From Homoserinibacter sp. YIM 151385 (GTDB lineage: Bacteria > Actinomycetota > Actinomycetes > Actinomycetales > Microbacteriaceae): a DNA stretch of 64,000 nt. The translations under genes and the position numbers were made by a program. Below, piece by piece: positions 8,320-17,482 of the stretch (position 1 is the stretch's first letter; every line of letters begins with the position of its first letter). A model generated the notes under the pieces. It was not told the origin of the DNA and did not search any database. It was given only the letters and a program-made list of their open reading frames with translations. The DNA lies in assembly GCF_027912415.1 (NCBI RefSeq), contig NZ_CP115175.1, positions 1,054,001 to 1,118,000 on the forward strand. Reading direction: 5' to 3'.

Positions 8320-9167
8320 CGGGAGGCGTGCTCCGCGATCCGCTCGGCCACCGTCACGGGATCAGTGTGCATGACCACGTGGGCGCCCGCGACCTCCTGG
8401 AACGCCGCGTCCGGGGCGAGCCCGGCCAGCGCGCGCGACCACGGCGCGCGGACGATCGCGTCGCGGTCGCCGCACAGCACGAGCACCTTCGCGTCGAGCC
8501 CCGGCATGCGGTCCTCGATGCGGTCCGCGAGCATCACCCCCGACTGCCGGAGCAGGTAGCCGGGTCCGCAGCGCAGGAAGTAGTCCGTGACGGCGATCGC
8601 GAAGACGCGCGGCGGCTCGCGCAGCGCGTCGAGCAGGAGGTGGGCCGTCGCCGACCAGAAGCGCCGCCGCCCGGGCTCGTTGGTGGGCGCCATGAGCACG
8701 ATGCGGTCGGTCACGCCGGGGTGCTCGGCCGCGAGCATCGCCACCACCTGCGCGCCCATCGAGTGCCCCACGAGCACCGGGCGGTCGAGGCCGAGCTCGA
8801 CGAGCATCCCGGCGAGCACGCGGGCGTGGTCCGCGATCGACACCCGGCCCCGGGGGTCGGGGGCGCGGCCGTAGCCGGGCAGGTCGACCACGAAGACCCG
8901 GCCGCGGCGCGCGAGCTGGGCGGCGAGGGGACGGAAGTAGCGGGATGAGACGCCGAGACCGTGCACGAGGACGAAGACCGGGTCGTCGCCGTCGGCCGGA
9001 TCATCCCGCCGCGCGGGGAAGCGCTCGACGACGATCGTGAGGGACTCGTGCTCCTGGCGGCTCGTGAGGTAGCGCGCGCCGTCGATCACGCGCTCCCGGT
9101 AGCGGTCCTCCCCCGCGGGTCCCCGGCGTCCGCGGCGTCCGCCGCCGCGGTGCGCCCCCCGATCCAT
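8316..9167 (-). CDS. Alpha/beta hydrolase
   Basis: This 283-residue alpha/beta-hydrolase-1 protein carries the HGLG oxyanion motif (VLVHGLGVSSRYF), the nucleophile elbow GHSMGA, the acid in CGDRDAIV and the catalytic His near the end in GAHVVMH, so the triad is complete. The first 20 residues are Gly/Arg-rich and likely disordered. The ATG at 9167 lies six bases after TAGGAT (9174-9179), a leaderless arrangement back to back with the leaderless flavoenzyme gene at 9206. It is first in a two-gene unit with the lipase-like gene. Confidence 0.85.
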   Translation of the reverse strand: MDRGAHRGGGRRGRRGPAGEDRYRERVIDGARYLTSRQEHESLTIVVERFPARRDDPADGDDPVFVLVHGLGVSSRYFRPLAAQLARRGRVFVVDLPGYGRAPDPRGRVSIADHARVLAGMLVELGLDRPVLVGHSMGAQVVAMLAAEHPGVTDRIVLMAPTNEPGRRRFWSATAHLLLDALREPPRVFAIAVTDYFLRCGPGYLLRQSGVMLADRIEDRMPGLDAKVLVLCGDRDAIVRAPWSRALAGLAPDAAFQEVAGAHVVMHTDPVTVAERIAEHASR

Positions 9168-9205
9168 CCGGCGATCCTATCGACGCCCCGCCTAGGCTCG
9201 ACTGC

Positions 9206-10426
9206 ATGGATGCCGGGCGCAACTGGGGACGCAATCTCGAGTACTCGGCGCGCGAGCTGCACCGGCCGGAGAGCGTGGCCGCGCTCCAGGCGATCGTGCG
9301 GGCGTCACGCGGCCTCCGGCCCCTCGGCAGCCGGCACAGCTTCTCGGCCATCGCCGACACGCGCGGCGACCTCGTCGAGACGTCCGCTCTCCCCCGGCTC
9401 GTCGAGCTCGACGAGGAGCGCCGCACCGTCGCCGTGACGGGCGGCCTCCGCTACGGCGAGCTCGCCCCCGAGCTGGATGCGCGCGGCTGGGCGCTCGCGA
9501 ACCTCGCCTCCCTGCCGCACATCTCCATCGCGGGGTCCATCGCGACCGGCACCCACGGCTCGGGCGTCGCCCAGCCGAGCCTCGCCGCCCCCGTCGCGGC
9601 GCTCGAGCTCGTCCGCGCGGACGGAGAGCTCGCCCGGATCGAGCGCGGCGACCCCGGCTTCGAGGGCGCGGTCGTCTCGCTCGGCGCGCTCGGCGTCGTC
9701 ACGCGCGTCGAGCTCGACCTCGTGCCCGCCTTCCGGATGCGGCAGCAGCACTACCAGGGCCTCAGCTGGGATCAGCTCCTCGAGCATCTCGACGAGCTCA
9801 TGGCCCTCGCCTACTCGGTCGGCGTCTTCACCCGCTGGACGGGCGAGGACCTCGGCACGCTCTGGGTGAAGAGCACGGAGCCGCTGCCGGACGAGGTCCT
9901 CGGCGCGCGTCCGGCCGGTGTCGTCGCGAGCCGGGTCGACGACGGCCGCGGCACCGAGCTCGGCGCCGAGGGGCCCTGGCACGAGCGGCTGCCGCACTTC
10001 CGGCTCGGCTTCACGCCGTCGAACGGCGACGAGCTGCAGAGCGAGTTCATGGTGCCTCGGGCGCACGCCGTCGAGGCGCTCGAGGGGCTGCGGCGCATCG
10101 CCGAGCGGATCGAGCCGCACCTCCACGCGACCGAGCTGCGGACGGTCGCCGCCGAGGGGCTCTGGCTCTCGAGCTCCTTCGAGGCCGACGTGCTCAGCAT
10201 CGGCTTCACGTGGAAGCACCACCCGGTCGAGGTCGACCGCCTCATCCGCGAGGTCGAGGAGATCGTGCTCCCGCTCGGCGCGCGACCGCACTGGGGCAAG
10301 CTCGACCACGCCACCGAGCTGGATCGGCTCTACCCGCGGCTCGACGACTTCCGCGCGCTCGCCGACGAGTGGGATCCGCGCGGCAAGCTGCGCAACGACT
10401 ACCTCGACCGGAAGCTGTTCCGCTAG
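9206..10426 (+). CDS. FAD-dependent alditol oxidase / xylitol oxidase-like protein
   Basis: This 406-residue protein belongs to the vanillyl-alcohol-oxidase flavoprotein group and most resembles Streptomyces alditol oxidase (AldO). GSRHSFS at residues 41-47 supplies His44, the equivalent of the His that binds FAD covalently. ATGTHGSG follows near 113-120. The C-terminal substrate domain has ELRTVAAEGLWLS and HWGKL, matching AldO positions that hold the sugar alcohol. The expected reaction is O2-dependent oxidation of xylitol, sorbitol or similar polyols, releasing H2O2. It is leaderless: TAGGCT (9193-9198) lies seven bases before the ATG. Confidence 0.85.
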   Translation: MDAGRNWGRNLEYSARELHRPESVAALQAIVRASRGLRPLGSRHSFSAIADTRGDLVETSALPRLVELDEERRTVAVTGGLRYGELAPELDARGWALANLASLPHISIAGSIATGTHGSGVAQPSLAAPVAALELVRADGELARIERGDPGFEGAVVSLGALGVVTRVELDLVPAFRMRQQHYQGLSWDQLLEHLDELMALAYSVGVFTRWTGEDLGTLWVKSTEPLPDEVLGARPAGVVASRVDDGRGTELGAEGPWHERLPHFRLGFTPSNGDELQSEFMVPRAHAVEALEGLRRIAERIEPHLHATELRTVAAEGLWLSSSFEADVLSIGFTWKHHPVEVDRLIREVEEIVLPLGARPHWGKLDHATELDRLYPRLDDFRALADEWDPRGKLRNDYLDRKLFR

Positions 10427-10473
10427 ACCGCTCTGCTCCGCGCCTCGACCGACGCGCGGGCGGTCGGGCGGCG

Positions 10474-11511
10474 TCAGCCGGCCAGCAGCTCGCGCACGCG
10501 CGGCACCACGACCCCGCCGTACAGCTCGACGCCGTGCAGCAGGTGCTCGTGCGCGAGGGGTCCGCTGGAGTACTTCATGTCGAAGCGGTCGACGCCGAGC
10601 GTGCGCACGGTGCTCGCGATCCGCTGCGCCACCGTCTCGGGGCTGCCCACGTAGAGCGAGCCGGCATCCGCCTCCCCCTCGAACTGATCGCGGGAGGCCG
10701 GGCCCCAGCCGCGCTCGCCGCCGATGCGGTCGTGCATGAGCTTCCAGCCCGGCCACAGCAGCTCGCGCGCCGCCTCGTCGCTGTCGGCGACGAAGCCGGG
10801 CGAGTGCACCCCGACGGGCAGCTTCGGCTGCTCGAGCTGACCGAGGGCGCGCTCGTAGAGATCGACGTAGGGCTTGAAGCGCGCGGGGTCGCCGCCGATG
10901 ATCGCGAGCATGAGCGGCATCCCGTAGCGGGCGGCGCGCACGACCGACTCGGGGCTGCCGCCGACGCCGATCCAGGTGCGGATGCCGCCCGCGGTCTTCG
11001 GGTACACCTCCTGGTCCTTCAGGGGGGCGCGCAGGCGGCCCTCCCAGGTGACCGGGCCCTCCTCGAGCAGGCGGGCGAGGAGGTCGAGCTTCTCCTCGAA
11101 GAGCTCCTCGTACTGCGCGAGCGGGTACCCGAAGAGCGGGAAGGACTCGGTGAAGGAGCCGCGGCCCAGGATGATCTCGGCGCGCCCTGCGGAGACGGCA
11201 TCCAGCGTCGCGAAGCGCTCGAAGACGCGCACCGGGTCGTCGCTCGAGAGCACGGTCACGGCGGTGCCGAGCTTGATGCGCTCGGTCTGCCCGGCGATCG
11301 CGGCGAGCACGATCTCGGGGGCGGAGACGGCGAAGTCGTCGCGGTGGTGCTCGCCGATGCCGATGAAGTCGACGCCGAGGCGGTCGGCGGCGACGGCCTG
11401 CTCGACGACATTGCGGATGACCTCGGGGTAGGGGATGCGGTTCCCGTCGGCGTCGTGGGTCACGTCGCCGAAGGTGTCGAGCCCGAGCTCGAGGGTGCTG
11501 TGGTCGGTCAT
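10474..11511 (-). CDS. LLM-class (luciferase-like) flavin-dependent oxidoreductase
   Basis: This 345-residue single-domain protein has the bacterial-luciferase TIM-barrel pattern: GIGEHHRDDF near residue 50, TAVTVLSSDDPVRVFERFATLDAVS, and GRGSFTESFPLFGY. Members use reduced FMN or F420 to oxidise varied organic substrates; neither cofactor choice nor substrate can be read here. The ATG at 11511 has a strong AGGAGG ribosome binding site eight bases upstream. It sits convergent with the alditol-oxidase-like gene and is one of three LLM-class genes in the window. Confidence 0.88.
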   Translation of the reverse strand: MTDHSTLELGLDTFGDVTHDADGNRIPYPEVIRNVVEQAVAADRLGVDFIGIGEHHRDDFAVSAPEIVLAAIAGQTERIKLGTAVTVLSSDDPVRVFERFATLDAVSAGRAEIILGRGSFTESFPLFGYPLAQYEELFEEKLDLLARLLEEGPVTWEGRLRAPLKDQEVYPKTAGGIRTWIGVGGSPESVVRAARYGMPLMLAIIGGDPARFKPYVDLYERALGQLEQPKLPVGVHSPGFVADSDEAARELLWPGWKLMHDRIGGERGWGPASRDQFEGEADAGSLYVGSPETVAQRIASTVRTLGVDRFDMKYSSGPLAHEHLLHGVELYGGVVVPRVRELLAG

Positions 11512-11743
11512 CGCGCGCCTCCTATGCGTTTGCATGAACCCTAACGGGACGCGCGGATCCGGCATTCCCGCGGAGCGCGGCCGGCGCCCACCCGATCCGG
11601 CCTCCACGCGCGCTCCGAACTCCCAGCCGGAAACACGCTCGTCACGCGATCCAGGGCATGATGGTGAAGCACTGCACCCGGTCGGGGACGCGAGACGCGT
11701 TCCCCCTCGACCGTCCCCGAGCCGCGAACCGGAGCCCGAACAC

Positions 11744-12442
11744 GTGATCATCGGCAGCTACAACCTCTGGAACAACCAGGCCGCCCACGAGCTCGAGAGC
11801 CTCGTCGCCGAGCACTCGATCGACATGCTCTGCCTCCAGGAGGCCGACACGACGAAGCTCCCGGCCGTCATCGGCGACCTCCACCGCGGCGCCTCGACCG
11901 AGCGCAACCGCCTCGGCCTCGCCGTCTACTACCGCGAGCCGGCCTTCGACAGCCTCGACACCGCCGTCTGGTCGCTGCCGAAGTCGATTCACGACTACGT
12001 CATGTCGCCCGGCGACGAGCGCCTGCTCGCCATCCGCGTGCTCGACCGCGAGACCGAGGAGGAGGTCGTGGTCGCGTCCTTCCACGCCGCCCCGCTCTCG
12101 ACCGTGAACTCGGTGCGCCGGCGGCAGATCAAGGCGGCGCACACCTTCCTCGCCGAGTGGGCGCCCGGCGTGCCCATGATCATGGTCGGCGACTACAACT
12201 ACCCGCTGTTCCGCGGCGGCCTCCTCAAGCACATGGACGCCTCCGGTCACGAGGTGCGCTTCAGCGACTCGCACACCTACAAGCGCTACCGCTACATCAA
12301 GGGGCACTTCGACTTCGTGACCTCGATGTCGATGATGATCGAGTCCGTCGCGACCCTGCCCAAGGGCGCGAGCGACCACCACCCCGTGCTCGTGCACGCG
12401 CGCCCCGCGGGCGAGCTCGTCGAGGTGCCGGCCGAGGCCTAG
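11744..12442 (+). CDS. Endonuclease/exonuclease/phosphatase (EEP) family protein
   Basis: This 232-residue protein has the EEP (DNase I-like) fold: GSYNLWNN at the N terminus, the metal-binding Glu in CLQEAD near residue 38, GDYNYP in the middle and the catalytic pair ASDHHPV near the C terminus. Members cleave nucleic acids or phosphodiesters. No secretion signal is seen with the GTG at 11744, which was chosen because the fold begins exactly there. The 232 bases upstream hold only a weak CATGAT box near 11658. Confidence 0.8.
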   Translation: MIIGSYNLWNNQAAHELESLVAEHSIDMLCLQEADTTKLPAVIGDLHRGASTERNRLGLAVYYREPAFDSLDTAVWSLPKSIHDYVMSPGDERLLAIRVLDRETEEEVVVASFHAAPLSTVNSVRRRQIKAAHTFLAEWAPGVPMIMVGDYNYPLFRGGLLKHMDASGHEVRFSDSHTYKRYRYIKGHFDFVTSMSMMIESVATLPKGASDHHPVLVHARPAGELVEVPAEA

Positions 12443-12475
12443 CCGCCCGCCCCGCGGAGGCGCGGCCGCGAGGGC

Positions 12476-13870
12476 TCAGCGCGAGAGCACGACCTCGTCG
12501 ATCGAGGAGGCGTGGCCGAAGGCGCCGCGGTAGCGTGCCGCGGGATGCCGCCCGTTGAGCCGCGCGTCGCCGAACAGCTTCTGCCGCAGCGGACCCGGCG
12601 CGTACTCCTCCTGCGCGAGGCCGCGGCGGCGCAGCTCCGGCAGCACCTCCGAGGCGAACTCCTCGAAGGAGCCGGGGATCACCCAGTTGATGACGTTGAT
12701 GCCGTCGACCCCGGCATCCTGCCAGGTCTCGATCTGGTCGGCGATCGACTCCGGGGTCCCGACGACGCGCGTCGCGCGCGAGCGCTGGAGGGCGAGATCG
12801 GCGACGAGCGGCTCGCGGTCGCGCACGGCCCGCGAGGCCCAGTCGAGGAAGCCGCGCGCCGTGTTCGTCTCGACCTCGCGCAGCGGGGTCTCCGGCGGGT
12901 ACACCCGGCCGCGCTGGTCGACGATCGCGGCGTGCGCCGAGTAGCCGTCGACGCTCACCCACTCCTCGACCTCGGCGGCCTTGCGCCGCGCCTCCTCCTC
13001 GGTCGAGCCGACGATGAAGCTGAGCCCCTGGAAGAACTTCAGGTCGTCGGCTCGGCGCCCAAAGCCGACCGCGAGCGCGCGCGTCTCGGCGATCTGCTGC
13101 CGCGCGATCTCGGGGGTCGGCGCGATGATGAAGGTCGCCTCCGCGTGGCGGGCGGCGAAGCGCCGTCCGTCGGAGGAGGAGCCCGCCTGGTAGAGCAGCG
13201 GGGTGCGCTGCGGCGAGGGCGAGGGCAGGTGCGGCCCCTCGACCCGGTACCGCTCCCCCACGTGGTTGATCTTGTGGATGCGGTCCGGGTCCGAGTACCG
13301 GCCGCCGGCGCGGTCCTTGAGGAGCGCGTCGTCGTCCCAGGAGCCCTCCCACAGCTTGTAGACGACATCCACGTACTCCTCCGCCCAGCGGTAGCGCTCG
13401 GCGTGCTCGGGGAGACGGGTGAGGCCGAAGTTGCGGGCGGCGTTGTCCTGGGTGCCGGTGACGATGTTCCAGGCGACCCGGCCGCGCGAGATGTGGTCGA
13501 GCGTCGAGACCTGCCGCGCGAAATTGAAGGGGTGGTTCTGGAGGATGTTCGAGGTGAGCGCGAGCCCGATCTCGCTCGTCTGCACGGCGAGCGCGCCGAG
13601 GAGCACGGTCGGGTCGTTGCTCGGTATCTGGAGCCCCTCCCGCACGTAGACGTCGAAATCGGCGTCCGCGTCGCCGTAGAGCCCGCTCACGTCGGCGAAG
13701 AACATGGCGTCGAAGCGGGCGTCCTCGAGGAGCCGGGCGAGCCGGATCCAGGTGCCGACATCCTCGAAGTCGACCTGCCCGGCGTCCTCGCGCCGCCACT
13801 GGCCGTGGTGGATGTGCGACGCCGTGTTCATGACGAAGGCGTTGTAGTGCAGCACGGGACGCTCGCTCAC
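12476..13870 (-). CDS. FMN-dependent monooxygenase, NtaA/SnaA/DszA (SoxA) family
   Basis: This 464-residue two-component flavin monooxygenase belongs to the branch that includes nitrilotriacetate (NtaA), EDTA (EmoA), dibenzothiophene-sulfone (DszA) and pristinamycin (SnaA) oxygenases. Visible family blocks are VMNTASHIHHGQWR, WNIVTGTQDNAARNFG near residue 135, and YQAGSSSDGRRFAARHAEA. It uses FMNH2 supplied by a separate reductase, which is not encoded nearby. It is the last gene of the ABC importer operon and its GTG overlaps the ATPase stop (GTGA), so the enzyme very likely acts on what the importer brings in. The substrate is unknown. Confidence 0.9.
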   Translation of the reverse strand: MSERPVLHYNAFVMNTASHIHHGQWRREDAGQVDFEDVGTWIRLARLLEDARFDAMFFADVSGLYGDADADFDVYVREGLQIPSNDPTVLLGALAVQTSEIGLALTSNILQNHPFNFARQVSTLDHISRGRVAWNIVTGTQDNAARNFGLTRLPEHAERYRWAEEYVDVVYKLWEGSWDDDALLKDRAGGRYSDPDRIHKINHVGERYRVEGPHLPSPSPQRTPLLYQAGSSSDGRRFAARHAEATFIIAPTPEIARQQIAETRALAVGFGRRADDLKFFQGLSFIVGSTEEEARRKAAEVEEWVSVDGYSAHAAIVDQRGRVYPPETPLREVETNTARGFLDWASRAVRDREPLVADLALQRSRATRVVGTPESIADQIETWQDAGVDGINVINWVIPGSFEEFASEVLPELRRRGLAQEEYAPGPLRQKLFGDARLNGRHPAARYRGAFGHASSIDEVVLSR

Positions 13871-15585
13871 GGCCGCGCTCCTCTCGCTCGGGCCCCCGGA
13901 TCGAAGGCGGGGATGGATCCGATGAGCTCCCGCGTGTACGGATCCTGCGGTCGCTCGAAGACGTCCTCGACGTCGCCCTGCTCGACGACGCGGCCGCCCT
14001 GCATGACGAGGACGCGGTCGGCGAGGTGGGCGACGACGCCGAGGTCGTGGGTGATGAAGACGTAGGCGAGCCCGCGCTCGCGCTGGAGGTCGACGAGGAG
14101 GTCGAGGATCTGCGCCTGGATGGACACGTCGAGCGCCGAGACGGCCTCGTCGAGGACGATGATCTCGGGCTCCGGCGCGAGGGCGCGGGCGATCGCGACG
14201 CGCTGCCGCTGCCCGCCGGAGAGCGTCAGCGGGAAGCGCCGGCGGACCTGGGCGGGGAGCCCGACGGCGGCGAGCAGCTCGTCGACCCGGGCCTCCCGGC
14301 TTCGCGCCGCGCCGCCGGCCGGGAGGGCGTCGAGGAGGATGCGCTCGACATTCCAGCGCGGGTCGAAGGAGCTCAGCGGGTCCTGCACGACCGTCGTGAT
14401 GCGGCGGCGGCGCGCACGGCGGCGGCGCTCGGGGATGCCGGTCCAGGCCTCGCCGAGGAGGCGCACCTCCCCCGCGTCCGGCCTCTCGAGCCCCAGGACG
14501 ATGCGCCCCGTCGTGCTCTTGCCGGAGCCGGACTCGCCGACGATGCCGAGCGTCTCGCCTCGTCGCAGCTCGAATCCGACGTCGGCGACCGCGAGCTGCG
14601 TGCTCCCGCCGCGGCGGCGGAAGCGCTTGACGAGGCCGCGCGCCTCGAGGACCGCCTCCCCCGACCGCGTCCGGGCGACCGCGGGCTCGGCGGGCGACGC
14701 CGCATCCCCGGACGCCGGCACGAGCCGCGCGCCCCGAGTCGCCGCGCCCGGCACCGCCGCGATGAGCGCGCGCGTGTACGGATGCTGCGGATCGGCGAGC
14801 ACCGCCCCCGCCTCGCCCTGCTCGACGACCTCGCCGCCGCGTATGACGAGCACCTCGTCGGCGAGTCGGGAGACCACCGAGAGGTCGTGGCTGATGAGGA
14901 TGATCGAGGTGCCGCGGTCCTTCGCGGCCTCGAGGAGGTCGAGCACCTGCGCCTGGACGGTGACGTCGAGCGCCGTCGTCGGCTCGTCGGCGACGAGCAG
15001 GCCCGGGTCGAGCGCGATCGCGGAGGCGATCAGCGCGCGCTGGCGCAGGCCCCCCGAGAGCTCGTCGGGGCGCTGGCCGGCGCGCACCTCGGGCTCCGGC
15101 ACGCCGACGCTGCGGAGCAGCTCGAGCACGCGGCGGCGCCGGTCGGCGCGGCCGCCCCAGCCGTGCAGGCGCAGCGCCTCGTCGATCTCGCGCCCGACCG
15201 GGCGCAGCGGGTCGAGCGAGACGAGCGCGTCCTGCAGCACGAAGCCGATGTGCGCGCCGCGCAGGCGCCGCCAGTCGGCGGCGGAGCGGCCGCGGAGCTC
15301 CTCGTCGCCGAGGCGCAGCGTCGCCGCCTCGACGACCGCGCCCTGGCCCGTGAGCCCGACGAGCGAGCGGGCGGTGACGCTCTTGCCCGATCCCGACTCG
15401 CCGACGATGGCGAGGCAGCGGCCCGGCTCCAGCCGGAAGGAGACATCCTGGACGACGGGGCGCACCCCGCCCTCCCGTCGGAACCCGACCGCGAGGTGCT
15501 CGACCTCGAGGGTGCGCGCCGGGGGCGACACGGCATCCCCGCCCGCACGGAGGCGCTCCGGCAGCTGCAGCTCGACGGCGGTCAT
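13867..15585 (-). CDS. Peptide/opine/nickel-type ABC importer, fused double ATPase
   Basis: This 572-residue protein fuses two ABC ATPase domains (DppD-like then DppF-like). The first has Walker A GESGSGKS near residue 62, signature LSGGLRQR and Walker B LLVADEP. The second has GESGSGKST near 340, signature LSGGQRQR and IIVLDEAVSALD. Each domain ends in the oligopeptide-family tail (HPYTRALI, DPYTRELIGSIP). It powers uptake through the two permeases encoded just upstream. In the second Walker B the usual Pro after Glu is Ala. It overlaps both neighbours by four bases. Confidence 0.93.
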   Translation of the reverse strand: MTAVELQLPERLRAGGDAVSPPARTLEVEHLAVGFRREGGVRPVVQDVSFRLEPGRCLAIVGESGSGKSVTARSLVGLTGQGAVVEAATLRLGDEELRGRSAADWRRLRGAHIGFVLQDALVSLDPLRPVGREIDEALRLHGWGGRADRRRRVLELLRSVGVPEPEVRAGQRPDELSGGLRQRALIASAIALDPGLLVADEPTTALDVTVQAQVLDLLEAAKDRGTSIILISHDLSVVSRLADEVLVIRGGEVVEQGEAGAVLADPQHPYTRALIAAVPGAATRGARLVPASGDAASPAEPAVARTRSGEAVLEARGLVKRFRRRGGSTQLAVADVGFELRRGETLGIVGESGSGKSTTGRIVLGLERPDAGEVRLLGEAWTGIPERRRRARRRRITTVVQDPLSSFDPRWNVERILLDALPAGGAARSREARVDELLAAVGLPAQVRRRFPLTLSGGQRQRVAIARALAPEPEIIVLDEAVSALDVSIQAQILDLLVDLQRERGLAYVFITHDLGVVAHLADRVLVMQGGRVVEQGDVEDVFERPQDPYTRELIGSIPAFDPGARARGARP

Positions 15586-16439
15586 CGCTCGCCCTTCTCG
15601 ATGAGGCGCTGGATGTGGGAGCCGAGGGTCGTCGTCGTGAGCGCGAGCACGACGATGACGAGGCCCGGGATGACGACGAGCCAGCCCGCCTGGGTCACGT
15701 AGGGGCGGCCCGCGTCGAGCAGCGCGCCCCACTCGGAGGCGGGCGGCGCGACGCCGAGGCCGAGGAAGGCGAGGCTGGAGGCCCACACGATCGACTGCCC
15801 GATCGAGAGCATGACGATCGCGACGAGCGGCCGGATCGCGTTCGGCGCGATGTGGGCGCGGAGGATCCGCCACGGCGTGTGCCCGAGGGCGGTCGCCGCC
15901 TCGATGTAGGCGGAGCGGCGGACGCTGAGCACCTGGCCTCGGATCATGCGGGCGTAGCCGGGCGCCGTGCCGATGCCGACCGCGACGACCTGCGTCCAGG
16001 CGGATGACCCGAGGATCGCGACGAGGAGCAGCGCGAGCAGGAGCGCCGGGAAGGCGAAGAGCACCTCCACGAGGCGGTCGACGACGATCGCGATCGGCGT
16101 CGGCGCGAGGGCCGCCGCGCTGCCGAGCACGAGCGCGATCGAGATGCTGAGCGCCGTCGCGCCGCCCCCGATGAGCAGCGACTCGCGCGTGCCGTGCACG
16201 ATGCGGCTGTAGAGGTCGCGGCCGGATTCGTCCGTGCCGAGCCAGTGCGCACCCGAGGGCGCCTGGAGCGCCGCCGCGAAGTCGAGCTCCGTCGGGTCGT
16301 GGGTCGCGAGCACGCCCGGCGCGGCGGCCGCGAGCGCGTAGAGCGCGAGCACGGCGCCGGCGACGACGAAGCCGGGGTCGATGCGTCGCAGCCGGGAGGC
16401 GACACGGCGGGCGACGGGAGGGGCGGCCTGGGTGGTCAT
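15582..16439 (-). CDS. ABC importer permease, DppC-like
   Basis: This 285-residue inner-membrane permease has the DppC topology: an N-terminal helix after a basic cytosolic stretch, a periplasmic loop with HWLGTDESGRDLYSR (the OppC N-terminal signature), then five helices. The cytoplasmic EAA-type loop reads EAATALGHTPWRILRAHIAPN near residues 190-210. It pairs with the DppB-like permease, whose stop overlaps its ATG, and with the downstream double ATPase, forming one importer with the binding lipoprotein. Confidence 0.92.
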   Translation of the reverse strand: MTTQAAPPVARRVASRLRRIDPGFVVAGAVLALYALAAAAPGVLATHDPTELDFAAALQAPSGAHWLGTDESGRDLYSRIVHGTRESLLIGGGATALSISIALVLGSAAALAPTPIAIVVDRLVEVLFAFPALLLALLLVAILGSSAWTQVVAVGIGTAPGYARMIRGQVLSVRRSAYIEAATALGHTPWRILRAHIAPNAIRPLVAIVMLSIGQSIVWASSLAFLGLGVAPPASEWGALLDAGRPYVTQAGWLVVIPGLVIVVLALTTTTLGSHIQRLIEKGER

Positions 16440-17482
16440 GCGGCACCGCGCAATCTGGGGTCGATGAGCTGGGTCGCGAGGTCGACGAGCAGGTTCGCGA
16501 GGAGGTAGAGCGCGGCGATGAGCACGACGACGCCGGTCACGACGGGGAGATCCTGCGTGTTCACCGCGGTCACGAGCACACGGCCGATGCCGGCCCGCGA
16601 GAACACCGTCTCGACGACGACGGCACCCGAGATGGTCGCGCCGAGCGCCCATCCCGAGAGCGCGACGGCCGGGAGGGAGGCGTGCCGGAGCACGTGGCGG
16701 AGCCGGACTCCCGCATCCCCCATCCCCCGCATCCGCGCGGTGAGGGCGAAGGGCTGCTCGAGCGAGCGCTCGAACTCGGTGCGGGTCGCCTGCCCCATGA
16801 AGCCGGCGAGCGGGATCGCGAGGGTGAGCGCCGGGAGCAGGATGCCCTCCGGACCGCTGCCGCCGATGACCGGGAACCAGCCGAGGCCGAGCGAGAAGAC
16901 GAGGAGCAGGATGACGCCGAGCCAGTAGTGCGGGAGACCTGCCGCGGTCGTATCCACCGCGGAGCCGAGCGCGCGGAGCACCCGTCCGCGGCCGGCCGTG
17001 AGCACGACCCAGACGGTCATGAGCAGCCAGGCGATCACGAGCGTCGCCGCCGTGAGCGCGAGGGTGGGGAGCAGCTGCTCGCCGATGATGTCGGCGACCG
17101 GCCGGTACTGCTGATACGAGGTGCCGAGGTCCCCGCGGAGCAGGCCGCCGAGGTAGTGGCCGTACTGGACGAGCAGTGGATCCTGGAGGCCGTACTGCTC
17201 GTTGATCCTCGCCAGCTCCTCGGGGGTGCGCTCGATGGCCTGGCCGGCGCGTATGTTGAAGATGACGGTCGCGCGGTCGCCCGGCAGCGCGGCCTGCGCG
17301 AGGAACGCGGCCGTCGCGGCGCCCCAGAGGACGGCGACGGAGCTGATCGCGCGGAGGCCGACGGCGCCCGCGATGCGACCCGCGGCCCGGCGGCGGCTGG
17401 GCCCGACACCGGGCCCGGGGCGGGCGGCGACCGGCCCGGCGGTCACCGCCGCGCCGGCGAGCTCACTCGACGAAGTAGGCAT
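16436..17482 (-). CDS. ABC importer permease, DppB-like
   Basis: This 348-residue DppB-type permease begins with about 35 Gly/Arg-rich residues before the first helix. The family region follows: ATAAFLAQAALPGDRA, RINEQYGLQDPLLVQYGHYLGGLLRGDLG (read as separate blocks near 85-115), the EAA-like loop ARMRGMGDAGVRLRHVLRHA, and VFSRAGIG. About six helices are expected. Its ATG lies 20 bases inside the end of the binding-protein gene, and an AGGGAGGA stretch precedes it, so it is translated from the same polycistronic mRNA. Confidence 0.92.
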   Translation of the reverse strand: MPTSSSELAGAAVTAGPVAARPGPGVGPSRRRAAGRIAGAVGLRAISSVAVLWGAATAAFLAQAALPGDRATVIFNIRAGQAIERTPEELARINEQYGLQDPLLVQYGHYLGGLLRGDLGTSYQQYRPVADIIGEQLLPTLALTAATLVIAWLLMTVWVVLTAGRGRVLRALGSAVDTTAAGLPHYWLGVILLLVFSLGLGWFPVIGGSGPEGILLPALTLAIPLAGFMGQATRTEFERSLEQPFALTARMRGMGDAGVRLRHVLRHASLPAVALSGWALGATISGAVVVETVFSRAGIGRVLVTAVNTQDLPVVTGVVVLIAALYLLANLLVDLATQLIDPRLRGAA

